Assembly: GCF_042310355.1 (NCBI RefSeq)
Contig: NZ_JBHJMR010000007.1
Location: 62,001-126,000, forward strand
DNA from: Wenzhouxiangella sp042310355
GTDB lineage: Bacteria > Pseudomonadota > Gammaproteobacteria > Xanthomonadales > Wenzhouxiangellaceae
DNA: 64,000 bases
Reading direction: 5' to 3'
Every line of letters starts with the position of its first letter. The stretch's first letter is position 1. Below the pieces are notes generated by a model. That model was given only the letters and a program-made list of their open reading frames with translations. It was not told the origin of the DNA and did no database searches. Shown one piece after another: positions 18,860 through 27,208 of this stretch. The translations under genes were made by a program, and so were the position numbers.

Positions 18860-20167
18860 TTACTGCCACGCTGTGACCCTGCCGCAGACATCTTCTTCAC
18901 AGTTTGGATGCGGCTCAATCATTTCCGGATCAGTGCCCTCTGGAGAAGTGGTCGGTATGATATTCAAATAGTAGGTTTTGCCAGACTCAAGCACACAGGT
19001 CTCGCCAGAGGTCGCGCCCCCCCAGTTCAAGGATTGCGAGAACGTGGACACCGAACCATAGCAACCGGTGTCCTGCATAACTTCCGCCTCGTGGAAATCA
19101 CCGGGGCAGCTGGAAATCGTCACCAGCGCACGGGCCGAGGCTGCAAAGGGATCGGAGGAAGAAGCTTGCAGACGGCCATTGTCGTTGGAACTCATACCAC
19201 TGGTATTGAGTTCAATTGCCAGATACTGCTCGGCGTCAGGTCGCCCGGCATATGCCAGTCGGTGCGAGTTTCCGGTTTCTTCATAGAACGGGACATTGGA
19301 GATACCGCCATCCCAGATTGTGCAGTCATTCGATTTCCATCCATCCTGCCAGTAGCAGGCACTCGTTCCCGCCTCGCCCATACGAGCCCATCCGGAGGGC
19401 GGCTGCCGATCGGCGCATTGGGTGGACGAAGCAATCGTGGCGCTGACTGATTCCCAGGGTGAATCGCCGGCGGAGTTAGAGCAACGCAGTGCGAACGTGT
19501 AGCTGCCAACACCAAGGTCAGAAAGCACGATTTCCTGATTCTCGCCGATTCCGACGGACCCGTCCCATTCACCAATCTCCGGTGTACTTTCAGCTTCGCA
19601 GTCGGTTGCATCCGCTGAACTGCTCCACGTCAACTTGATCTCGCCCGGGGCAACAGGCTCAAGAACTTCGCGCGCAATCTCCGGTGATTCCGGAGGATTC
19701 TCGGGAAGGGACTCCTCCACGTTCAGGGTTGCGTCGGTAGGATGCGTCGCACCGGATGAATCGGTGCATTCCAGGTTGATCGTGTAAGAGCCGCTGTCAG
19801 CAGACTCAGGCACAGCAATGGTAATCGGGCCCTGGAGGCCCACATTTGGCACCGTCCAACCTGACGGCGCGTTGATGTCGCAAGTATCCGCACCCGTGGA
19901 TGCCCATACGGCATAGAAACTATCTCCAGGCGACACAACAGGCGGCTGGAGTAAAAGGGAGCTCAATCCAAAGCCACCGAGACAGGCAAGGTTATCAACC
20001 TCGATCTGGAGATCCCCTGCGGAATCGATCAATGCAGTGCCCTCGAGATTGCAATCGAACTCCTGCCCGTTCACGAACAGCTTCTTGCCTTCGGCGGCGG
20101 CCGGGCTCGAGATGGTGAGGACAAAAGCGATCAACAGTAGCGGGACGATGGAAAGCGAGTTTTTCAT
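18860..20167 (-). CDS. Secreted multidomain protein with Ig/fibronectin-like repeats, unknown function
   Basis: A 435-residue exported protein; the ATG at 20167 gives a signal peptide ending SSPAAA near residue 25. After a short cysteine-containing N-terminal domain there are two Ig/FN3-like units (about 90-165, ending SYTINLECTDSSG, and 170-250, ending SYTFALRCSNSAG), each with a Cys pair, and a C-terminal domain (about 255-435) rich in Cys, Gly and aromatic residues. I do not recognise the last domain. It reads like a secreted or surface binding protein and could be a T2SS substrate. Reduced GC content matches the foldase gene next to it. Confidence 0.75.
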   Translation of the reverse strand: MKNSLSIVPLLLIAFVLTISSPAAAEGKKLFVNGQEFDCNLEGTALIDSAGDLQIEVDNLACLGGFGLSSLLLQPPVVSPGDSFYAVWASTGADTCDINAPSGWTVPNVGLQGPITIAVPESADSGSYTINLECTDSSGATHPTDATLNVEESLPENPPESPEIAREVLEPVAPGEIKLTWSSSADATDCEAESTPEIGEWDGSVGIGENQEIVLSDLGVGSYTFALRCSNSAGDSPWESVSATIASSTQCADRQPPSGWARMGEAGTSACYWQDGWKSNDCTIWDGGISNVPFYEETGNSHRLAYAGRPDAEQYLAIELNTSGMSSNDNGRLQASSSDPFAASARALVTISSCPGDFHEAEVMQDTGCYGSVSTFSQSLNWGGATSGETCVLESGKTYYLNIIPTTSPEGTDPEMIEPHPNCEEDVCGRVTAWQ

Positions 20168-20256
20168 ATGTGTTTCCGTCAGATCATCTGGTGGACGCAG
20201 GATAGCCGCCCGGTTGCTAGTAGAGCCTGAAGACAAGGTAAAAGTTCCGTTCAATC

Positions 20257-20291
20257 AAAAAAAACAGGGGCCACCCGGTGGATGACCCCTG
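20257..20291 (-). terminator. Rho-independent terminator after the 20334-21887 gene
   Basis: Read on the minus strand, a hairpin (CAGGGG, with an inner CCACC/GGTGG stem, CCCCTG; 20265-20291) is followed by eight T's (20257-20264). It lies 43 bases after the stop of the 532-type gene and before the next minus-strand gene, so it should separate the two transcripts. Confidence 0.85.
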
Positions 20292-20333
20292 CATATTGGT
20301 TGCAGCCCTTTCGGACCGATAACCAACTAGCTC

Positions 20334-21887
20334 TTACTCGGCAACAAACGAGCGCGAACCGCGGTGGTTGAAGGCACCACCGTAGTTGGCGAGCACGCTA
20401 CCGCCCTCGAGCTGACCGTTGGTGTAGGTCGTGGCCTGGAAACCAACGACGGGCAGACCTTCGACGACTGTTCCGTCATCTGCAGGAACGCTCTGGCGTC
20501 GCGGGCCAAAGTCGCCAAACGTGGGCGAGTCAGCCGGAACCTCAGCCAGGTCAAACAGCACCCAGCCAGCATCATACGGCAGCTCGAAGTTGGTGTAACC
20601 CAGGCGCTCGTACTGACCTTCACGTGCCGTCTCCTTCAGGATCTCGGTCGTGTCGGGCGTATCTTCGCCACCGCTGGAGAAGCGAATCACGTTGGCTTCC
20701 TTGCACAGCTGGAACTGCGGCGTTTCTTCCTGCGGCGGGCGCGGCGAAACGATCGGCGGACCCGTTTCCGGACTGGGCTCACGCTCTTCGCGATCCCAGA
20801 AGCTGTACTCCATGTCCTCGCAGGGCAGGTTCAGGGAACCGTCGCCGTTGATGTGCCAGGTACGCGTGAACGGCGGAATCGGGTTATTGGCGGTAGCGTC
20901 GCCAATTTCCGGGTCCACGTGGAAGCGCTTGGTCGGCAGGGTCAGCACCCACTCGGTCTGAGCGAAGGTATCGGCCTGCGTGACGTACTCGTTCATCAGG
21001 CGGTCCAGCGTCAGGGCCGAGTTGACTGCGAGAAGAGGCGCCGGCCACGTGTGCTGTTCAAGAGCACCGTTGTCGAACACGAAGCTTTCGGAATTGGAAC
21101 CATCCGACAAGTCCGGCAGCACTGAGTCCGGCTCACTGTGGTTCATGTCTCCGGCAGCCCAGAAGCCATCGATGGCAGTCGCGTTATAGGACAGCAAGGT
21201 GCCCTCTGCAACGTTGATGATGTTGGCAGAGCCGAACAGTCCACCGCTGGCGCCAAGCTCGGTGTCGAAGCCGAAGGTCGAATCGCCGGCATCTTCCCAG
21301 AACAGTCCTGCACCTTCAGTCCATTCCGCTTCCAGACGGGCACAATCGCGCGGAACGCCGTCGACGTGCTTGGCAGACCACGGGATGATGCCCGGATCGC
21401 CAGCACCCGGCTCACCACCAGGCTGAGCGACCATGGTACCCATCTCGATCACTTCGATGTAGCCCGAAGCGGTACGCTCGCGGCCCTGGGGACCACCGTC
21501 GCCGGCATAACCGAACTGCAGGAACTCTTGCTCGCCGCCGAAGTTCGGCACGTAGCAGGTGTTGTCGCCGGTCGTCAGCTTGCCGCCTTCACCTTCGGCG
21601 GTGACTGCACCGGTCCACACGTCATAGGGGGACATGTAGATGTTGAAGTCAAGTACTTCGCGCGAGTTCAGGGCTTCGATAAAGCGGATCTTGACAGCTT
21701 TGCCGCGCTCGGTCGTGTTGACGATCGAGATGACGGTATCGTTGCCGCCTCGGGCGGTGTAGTACGGATACAGCAGAACCTGACCGAGACCTTCGGGGTT
21801 GACGTTGACAGCGCTAGCGACGCTGACCATGCCCGCCATACCCGTCAGACCAGCCAGAACAGCCGTCGTCAAGGTGTTTCTTTTCAT
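20334..21887 (-). CDS. Conserved exported protein of unknown function
   Basis: A 517-residue protein with a clear signal peptide (MKRNTLTTAVLAGLTGMAGM...SAV, cleavage near 27). The mature N-terminus (NPEGLGQVLLYPYYTARGGNDTVISIVNTT...KAVKIRFIEALNSREVLDFNIYMSPYDVW, quoted in parts) resembles a family of exported proteins I have seen annotated only as hypothetical in gammaproteobacteria. A proline-rich linker (about 375-395) separates it from a C-terminal part. There is no membrane helix. The strong SD (AGGAG 8 bases before the ATG), near-consensus promoter and strong terminator suggest a highly expressed single-gene unit. The role is unknown. Confidence 0.8.
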   Translation of the reverse strand: MKRNTLTTAVLAGLTGMAGMVSVASAVNVNPEGLGQVLLYPYYTARGGNDTVISIVNTTERGKAVKIRFIEALNSREVLDFNIYMSPYDVWTGAVTAEGEGGKLTTGDNTCYVPNFGGEQEFLQFGYAGDGGPQGRERTASGYIEVIEMGTMVAQPGGEPGAGDPGIIPWSAKHVDGVPRDCARLEAEWTEGAGLFWEDAGDSTFGFDTELGASGGLFGSANIINVAEGTLLSYNATAIDGFWAAGDMNHSEPDSVLPDLSDGSNSESFVFDNGALEQHTWPAPLLAVNSALTLDRLMNEYVTQADTFAQTEWVLTLPTKRFHVDPEIGDATANNPIPPFTRTWHINGDGSLNLPCEDMEYSFWDREEREPSPETGPPIVSPRPPQEETPQFQLCKEANVIRFSSGGEDTPDTTEILKETAREGQYERLGYTNFELPYDAGWVLFDLAEVPADSPTFGDFGPRRQSVPADDGTVVEGLPVVGFQATTYTNGQLEGGSVLANYGGAFNHRGSRSFVAE

Positions 21888-21977
21888 TACAACACTCCTA
21901 AAGTTGTTGGACACAGGGCTCTGTGCAAACACAGCAGGACAAGAACGGTTCTTACCGAACCTGTCCTAGCGTGTGCC

Positions 21978-22007
21978 ATTCTATGCTAATTGATATCGAA
22001 ATGTAAA
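21978..22007 (-). promoter_or_regulatory. Predicted sigma-70 promoter for the 20334-21887 gene
   Basis: On the minus strand, TTTACA (22007-22002) and TAGAAT (21983-21978) are 18 bases apart, giving a leader of about 85 bases before the ATG at 21887. The box pair is the best promoter match I noticed in the window. It lies directly after the stop codon of the T2SS-linked lipoprotein gene. Confidence 0.6.
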
Positions 22008-22011
22008 GCAA

Positions 22012-22437
22012 TCACTGGGCCGAGTACCACCACTGGCCGTCCATGAACAGCCACTCCTCGCGCAAATCGCGGGTGACCTCGACACTCTGGAGCTCCTTCG
22101 GCCCACCCGATGGCTGATAGGTCACTTCGGTCAGGACCTCGCATTTCGAGTCTTCTTCCTGGCATTCGACAGAAATCACGCTGGCGGCGTTCCACTGGAC
22201 CGGGCGAGCGCCCATGTCCGCCTCGAAATCGTCGCGGGGGGCCATTTGCCGGAACCCGGGCGTGTAGTAGTCCCAGGCGGTCGCGAACTCCTCGTCGACG
22301 AGGGCATCCCAGCGCGCCTGGGCCCGCTCTTTCACCACTTCGGGCGCGGGGCGCTGCTCGGCCTCCTGCTGGCAACCGGCGAGAACCATCGCCGAAAGCA
22401 GGATGGCGGAAATCGTTGCTGCTCTGATGTCACTCAA
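22012..22437 (-). CDS. Small lipoprotein at the end of the T2SS operon
   Basis: A 141-residue protein with a lipobox (SAMVLAGC, Cys22), so probably membrane-anchored in the periplasm. The body (VVKERAQARWDALVDEEFATAWDYYTPGFR, quoted in part, then ...DGQWWYSAQ) looks like a small NTF2/SnoaL-like fold. It starts with TTG, supported by AAAGGA eight bases upstream, and follows gspD by 39 bases on the same strand, with no terminator seen between them. It may be a secretin-associated lipoprotein, but it is not similar in my reading to known pilotins (GspS). No function is assigned. Confidence 0.7.
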   Translation of the reverse strand: MSDIRAATISAILLSAMVLAGCQQEAEQRPAPEVVKERAQARWDALVDEEFATAWDYYTPGFRQMAPRDDFEADMGARPVQWNAASVISVECQEEDSKCEVLTEVTYQPSGGPKELQSVEVTRDLREEWLFMDGQWWYSAQ

Positions 22438-22476
22438 GTCTAATATCCTTTAACTTGTTGAAAATAAACCAAAAAC

Positions 22477-24699
22477 TTAAAGTCCGCCTTCACGAAGCGG
22501 CTTGAGAGCCTCGAACTGGCTGCGGACATCGTCGGATACCCGCCTGAGCTGCTCGGTGGTCTCGACGACCGTCGGCGTGATAAGAACCAGCGTTTCGGTA
22601 CGAACGCTGTCGCGGCTGGTGCTTCGAAACAAGCCGCCGAGGAAGGGGATCCGCTGCAGCCCGGGGACACCGTTCCGTGTATTGCCGGTTTCCTCCCGGA
22701 TCATTCCACCGAGCATGATGGTCTGCCCGGACTGGATCGCCACCTCGGTCTGGAGCGTCCTGGTATTGACCGGGGGATTGGTGTTGCTTCCCTCGGTGGG
22801 ACGTTCGCCCGGCGAGGAGACTTCCTGGCGCAGCTTCAGGTAGACGAGGCCGCCCGGATTGACTCGCGGGGTCACTTCCAGAATCGTACCGGTATTGATG
22901 TACTGGACACTCCCGAAGCGACCGCCGTCGCTGCCGCTGCCGCCGATGAAACTGGTGGACTGCACCGGCACCTGCTCGCCCACGTTGATACTGGCTTCCG
23001 AGTTGTTGCGGACCACCAGGCTGGGTGACGAAATGGTGCGCACATCCGATACCGTCTCCAGCGCATCGATGGTGGCGGCCACGAAGGTCCGGTCCACACC
23101 GCGGCGCGTGATGGTGCCCAGCACGTCGGACCCGCTGATCTGCAGGGAGTTCTCATCGCGTGAACCCGCGAAACCGTCGGGCAGCGATGCGCCGCCCTCG
23201 TCGGGATGCTGGTTGGACAGGAACCAGTTGACGCCGTAGCGCAGCCGGTCATTGAGCTCGACGATGAGCACCTGCGCCTCGATCAGGACCTGCAGCGGCT
23301 CTTCGTCGAGCCGCTCGATCGCCGACAGGATGCCGTCGTACTCGCTCGGCGAGGCCTGGATGAGCAGGGAATTGGTTTCCATCACCGCGGTCACCCGCAC
23401 GCCGCCGTCTTCGCCCAGTTCCATGCCGCCGGCGGTATTCCGGTTGCGGTTGTCGTTGCCGGACTGGCTCTCGTTGTTGTCGCGCCCGCGCGACTGCTGA
23501 AAGTCGCTCACGCTGCTCGCCGAAGCGCGCTCGAGGCCCGGCGCCAGGGAGCTGCCCGACTCCCGCGAACGGCCGCTTCGACCACCACCGGTGCCGAACA
23601 GGTCACCCAGGTAGCCGGCCAGCACGTCGGCCTCGAGGTTCTTGACGCGGTAGACGTAGAGCCGGGCGCCGCCCTGGGCGCTGGAGCGGTCGAGCCGCTT
23701 GATCCACTTCTCGGCTTCGTCCAGGTAGTGCTCGTTGGGCGTGATGACCATGATGGCGTTCAGCCGCTCCAGCGGCATGAAACGGAACATGCCGGCCAGC
23801 GGCGTCTCGCCCTCCTCGCCGAAGACCGCCTCGAGCTCGGGCAACAGGTCGTCGATCTCGGTGCGCTCGAGGTTGAAAATGCCCACCGACATGCCCTCGA
23901 GCCAGTCGACGTCGAAGGTCTCGATGATCTGCAGGTAGTTGCTCAACTCGAACTTCGTACCGGCCAGGAAAAGCAGGTTGCGCGCGTTGTCGGCGTTGAA
24001 GACCGCATCCTCCTTGACCCAGGGCTCGAGCAGTTCGGCCATCTTGCCGGCGGAGACGAACTCCAGCGGCACGGCCAGCACCTCGTAGCCGCGGGCATTG
24101 CTGGCCGAGTCGGTGCGCGGGACCAGGTTGCCGGCCACCGCGTCGGACACGGGCACGACGTGATAGCGGCCCTCGCGCCAGATCAGGGTCGCGCCGTTCC
24201 AGCGCAGCAGCATCTCGAGCACGGACATGACCTGGTCGCGCTTGATCGGCTTGGCGGTCGAGAAGGTGACTTCGCCGCTCACGCCCGGCGCGATGACGTA
24301 GTTTTCCTCGAACATGTGGCCCAGGATGGCCTGCACCACTTCCTGGATGCCCTGGCCTTCGAAATTGAGGGTGATGTCGCCGTCGTCGCTGGGTGCTTCG
24401 GCGCGCGGCCTGGAAGCGCTATCGTCGATGAAGACACCGGTTCCGGGGTAGATCTCGGTTTCCTCGAAGTCCGCGTCGGCGTCACCGTCGTCTTCACCGC
24501 TACCGAGGCGAATGCCTTCGCGATCGGCCTCGCGGGTCGCGGTGCTGACGGCGCTCTGGCCCGGCCGCAGGCGCGTGTCGCCCTGTTCCTCGGCATTCTC
24601 GCTCGTCGATGCACAGCCGGCCAGCGCCAGGCTGAGCAGGGTCAGCAGGGCGAACACGGTGCGGGAACGGATGGTGCTCGGTCGATTCAATTCAGCCAT
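22477..24699 (-). CDS. gspD: Type II secretion outer-membrane secretin GspD (XpsD-like lipoprotein)
   Basis: A 740-residue secretin that forms the outer-membrane gate. The N-terminus is a lipoprotein signal (LALAGC, Cys29), as in Xanthomonas XpsD. An acidic linker is followed by N0 (about 100-175: ITLNFEGQGIQEVVQAILG), then N1-N3 repeats with a Gly/Ser/Asn/Arg-rich low-complexity insert in N3 (about 370-445), and the C-terminal beta-barrel secretin domain (NVGEQVPVQS, then RTLQTEVAIQSGQTIMLGGMI). I use the ATG at 24699, with AGGA upstream and an 8-base overlap with gspC; the longer frame would start inside gspC. It is the last Gsp gene, as in the xps operon. Confidence 0.95.
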   Translation of the reverse strand: MAELNRPSTIRSRTVFALLTLLSLALAGCASTSENAEEQGDTRLRPGQSAVSTATREADREGIRLGSGEDDGDADADFEETEIYPGTGVFIDDSASRPRAEAPSDDGDITLNFEGQGIQEVVQAILGHMFEENYVIAPGVSGEVTFSTAKPIKRDQVMSVLEMLLRWNGATLIWREGRYHVVPVSDAVAGNLVPRTDSASNARGYEVLAVPLEFVSAGKMAELLEPWVKEDAVFNADNARNLLFLAGTKFELSNYLQIIETFDVDWLEGMSVGIFNLERTEIDDLLPELEAVFGEEGETPLAGMFRFMPLERLNAIMVITPNEHYLDEAEKWIKRLDRSSAQGGARLYVYRVKNLEADVLAGYLGDLFGTGGGRSGRSRESGSSLAPGLERASASSVSDFQQSRGRDNNESQSGNDNRNRNTAGGMELGEDGGVRVTAVMETNSLLIQASPSEYDGILSAIERLDEEPLQVLIEAQVLIVELNDRLRYGVNWFLSNQHPDEGGASLPDGFAGSRDENSLQISGSDVLGTITRRGVDRTFVAATIDALETVSDVRTISSPSLVVRNNSEASINVGEQVPVQSTSFIGGSGSDGGRFGSVQYINTGTILEVTPRVNPGGLVYLKLRQEVSSPGERPTEGSNTNPPVNTRTLQTEVAIQSGQTIMLGGMIREETGNTRNGVPGLQRIPFLGGLFRSTSRDSVRTETLVLITPTVVETTEQLRRVSDDVRSQFEALKPLREGGL

Positions 24700-25465
24700 T
24701 GTTATCCTGTTCTTGCTGTCTTTGTTGCGCACGCCGCTCGGCCTCGGCCCTCAACTCGGCCCGGCGCTCGGCGACGCGGCGTCGGATTTCCTCGGCCCGG
24801 GCCCGCGCTTCGTCGCTGGCCTGGCGCTCGTCGGCAGGCTGGTCGGGCTGCCCGGCTTCCTGCTGTTGCTGTTGCTGTTGCTGGGAATCTTCGTCGCTCG
24901 AGCTCGATGCCGACGGCGGAACGGTGAGGCCGCTGGTGTTGACCCGCAGCTCCAGATCGGTCTTGCGGCCGTCGACCGAGACGAAGCTGACCTGCCGGGG
25001 CTCGATGGCCTCCAGCTTCCAGGCCGCCTGCTCGCCTTCCAGGCTCATGCCCTCACGCAGCACGAAGGTCTTGCCGGCCTGCTCGTCGGAGACCATGGCC
25101 AGCTTCAGCTCCGGCGTGATAACGATGCCGGCCACTGCGGCCTCGAGATCCTTGACCTCTTCGACCTCTTCTTCCTCGTCCTCGAGCGCCATTTGCTCTT
25201 CGTCGCCCGGGGCCTCGACCACCGGCAGCTGGCGGTCGGAGAAGAAGACCGGCCGCTCGACAATGGCCGAGTACGACGAAAACTCCTCCAGCCCGGTCTG
25301 CGGCACGTCCACCTGCACTTCGGCCGCCTCGGTATCACCCCGGGGCGGAATCGAGTCCACGTCCGGACGCCCCATCAGCAGCGCCACCACGCCGCCGGCC
25401 AGCACCAGGGCGCCAATGCCGACGGCCAGCAGGGAAGTGAGGAGATTGCGCTGGAAATCCAACAC
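24692..25465 (-). CDS. gspC: Type II secretion inner-membrane protein GspC/XpsN
   Basis: A 257-residue bitopic protein: one N-terminal membrane helix (about 8-31), an acidic linker (LEDEEEEVEEVKD), and a homology-region domain (about 108-165: VAGIVITPELKLAMVSDE...GMSLEGEQAAWKLEAIEPRQVSF, quoted in parts) that contacts the secretin N0 domain. The C-terminal third is unusual: an eight-residue poly-Gln tract and a long Arg/Glu/Ala/Gln helix, probably coiled coil, instead of a PDZ domain. Position M-N-D corresponds to Xanthomonas XpsN. It begins 2 bases after gspM ends. Confidence 0.85.
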   Translation of the reverse strand: MLDFQRNLLTSLLAVGIGALVLAGGVVALLMGRPDVDSIPPRGDTEAAEVQVDVPQTGLEEFSSYSAIVERPVFFSDRQLPVVEAPGDEEQMALEDEEEEVEEVKDLEAAVAGIVITPELKLAMVSDEQAGKTFVLREGMSLEGEQAAWKLEAIEPRQVSFVSVDGRKTDLELRVNTSGLTVPPSASSSSDEDSQQQQQQQQEAGQPDQPADERQASDEARARAEEIRRRVAERRAELRAEAERRAQQRQQEQDNNG

Positions 25466-25467
25466 GC

Positions 25468-26073
25468 TCAGCCTTCCGCCTGCTGGGAGAGGAAACCGTA
25501 GATGTCGAAACGCACATCCAGCTGGCCGTATCCCGAGCTGCCGCGCCGGTCCGCCCGATCCGCGGCGATACGCTGGTTGATGATCAGGTTGTCGACAAAG
25601 ATCAGCGGCACGTTATCTTCCAATTGGTAGAGGATCCGCGTGAAGTCGGGCAGCGGACAGTTCATGCGCACATTGACCGTCACCTGCTCGAATCGTTCAG
25701 GCTCGTCGTCGGGCCGGTTGGTCGTCGACACGATGCGGCACAGCTCGGCATCGTCGGCCTCGCGCTGAATGATATCCCGAAGTCGGCGCGTCAGCCCGGC
25801 CGCCGCCACGTTGAAGCTGGGCTCGGGCAGGAACAGCGCGTTGTCGAGCCGGTCGGCCTGGAGCCTGTCGAGCTGGGTCTCTAGCTGGGGACGGCGGGCG
25901 GAGGCGGCCTTGAAGCGCGCCGCGCGTTCCTCGAGCGAGTCGACCTGCCCGGCCAGCTCGACGTGACGCATCACGAACCAGTGAAAACCGATGAAGTAGA
26001 CCAGCACCAGCACGATGACCAGCAGGCCGACGGCCAGCGGTCGATTATTCTCCAGATCCGGCAGCAGTTGCAC
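25468..26073 (-). CDS. gspM: Type II secretion inner-membrane protein GspM (PilO-like)
   Basis: A 201-residue protein with a single N-terminal membrane helix (about 12-35), a coiled-coil stretch (DSLEERAARFKAASARR) and a periplasmic ferredoxin-like domain resembling PilO, of the GspMb type. It partners GspL in the inner-membrane platform. It begins with GTG and overlaps gspL by 29 bases, suggesting tight translational coupling with its partner. Confidence 0.88.
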   Translation of the reverse strand: MQLLPDLENNRPLAVGLLVIVLVLVYFIGFHWFVMRHVELAGQVDSLEERAARFKAASARRPQLETQLDRLQADRLDNALFLPEPSFNVAAAGLTRRLRDIIQREADDAELCRIVSTTNRPDDEPERFEQVTVNVRMNCPLPDFTRILYQLEDNVPLIFVDNLIINQRIAADRADRRGSSGYGQLDVRFDIYGFLSQQAEG

Positions 26074-27208
26074 GCGCCCCTCCTTTGGTTTCGATGCGGG
26101 CCTGGGCGTTGAAGCGCTCTTTGCCGCTGCCGGGATCGATGCTGACCGAACCGCGGAACTCCGCGTCGGACAGCAGTTCGGAATCGTTGATCAGCTCGAT
26201 CAGGCGCTGCGACTGGTCGGCCTGCCCCTGGAGCATCAGCTCGGTGCCCTGCATGCGCAGCTGCGTCAGCCAGATGTCGTCGGGCATGATGCGAGTGATC
26301 TCGTCGAGCACTTCCACGCTCACCGGCTGGCGACGACGGCGCTCGGCCAGGAAATTGGCCGCCGCCAGGGCGTCCTGCAGCTCGTTCTGCAGGGCGAGCA
26401 CTTCATCGGCATCCTGGCGCAGGGCTTCGACCTCGCGATCGAGACGCTCGACGGAGCGTTGATGCAGGAACAGCGACTCGGTCATGACAATCGCCAGCAC
26501 CAGCACCAGGCCACCGACCAACAGCCAGTTGATCCGGGCACGCCGGTAGACGTGGCGGGGCCGCTCATGCAGCGGCAACATGTTGAACCCCTCACCCTCG
26601 GGGTTCTCGACATCGCCGCCGAGACAATCGATGGCATGGGGGCGAATCCCGATGGCGGCCAGACGCTCGCGCAGGGCGTCGACACGCGCGCGAGTGGCCA
26701 GCCTGAGGTCGACATTCAGGCGACCGTGCTGGGCATCGCGCTCGGCGATAGCGTAGTCGAAATAGACCTGGTCGGCGCTGAACGGGGTCAGCTGGTCGAG
26801 CTGATAACGCAGCGATTCCGACAGGTTCGCCTCGACCGCCAGCGGCAGCTCGACGGGACAACGCAGCGTGTCCTCGAGCGGAAGACACAGGCGCACCTCG
26901 GGCTGACCGTCTTCGAAACCGTCGACCAGCTCCTGCCAGCGATCGCGCAGCAGACCGGCATCCTCGCCCGCGCCAAAGGTATCGCGCTGTTCGGGCGCTT
27001 CACCGCCCTGCCAGACGGTGAATTTGCGACCCTCCGCCTCGGGCAGCAGCCACAGCACCGGGCGCGGCGGAATCATCCGTCGCCGCAGCCCCTGCGGGAA
27101 AAGCCCGGCCAGCTCGCCGCGCCACCACTTCAGGAATCCTGGAAGCGGGCCGGCGCGATAGCGGGCAACGAGGCTGCCCCAGTATTCGTTGATGGCACTT
27201 TGGTTCAT
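26045..27208 (-). CDS. gspL: Type II secretion inner-membrane protein GspL (PilM/PilN-like)
   Basis: A 387-residue bitopic protein. The cytoplasmic N-terminal part (about 50-200) is the actin-like PilM-type domain that binds GspE; a membrane helix lies at about 228-248 (INWLLVGGLVLVLAIVMTE), followed by a coiled coil and a PilN-like periplasmic domain (SVEVLDEITRIMPDDIWLTQLRMQG). This PilM-PilN-like architecture is the Xanthomonas-type GspL. It overlaps gspK by 4 bases and gspM by 29. Confidence 0.9.
   Translation of the reverse strand: MNQSAINEYWGSLVARYRAGPLPGFLKWWRGELAGLFPQGLRRRMIPPRPVLWLLPEAEGRKFTVWQGGEAPEQRDTFGAGEDAGLLRDRWQELVDGFEDGQPEVRLCLPLEDTLRCPVELPLAVEANLSESLRYQLDQLTPFSADQVYFDYAIAERDAQHGRLNVDLRLATRARVDALRERLAAIGIRPHAIDCLGGDVENPEGEGFNMLPLHERPRHVYRRARINWLLVGGLVLVLAIVMTESLFLHQRSVERLDREVEALRQDADEVLALQNELQDALAAANFLAERRRRQPVSVEVLDEITRIMPDDIWLTQLRMQGTELMLQGQADQSQRLIELINDSELLSDAEFRGSVSIDPGSGKERFNAQARIETKGGARATAAGSGE

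Noticed and set aside
24858..24890. Poly-Gln (CAG/CTG-type) tract in gspC as a phase-variable repeat
   Set aside because: Eight trinucleotide units stay in frame on expansion and would not switch the gene off; it is a minor length polymorphism at most.
23206..24927. Long plus-strand frame opposite gspD
   Set aside because: Shadow of gspD and gspC; no start signal and no motif.
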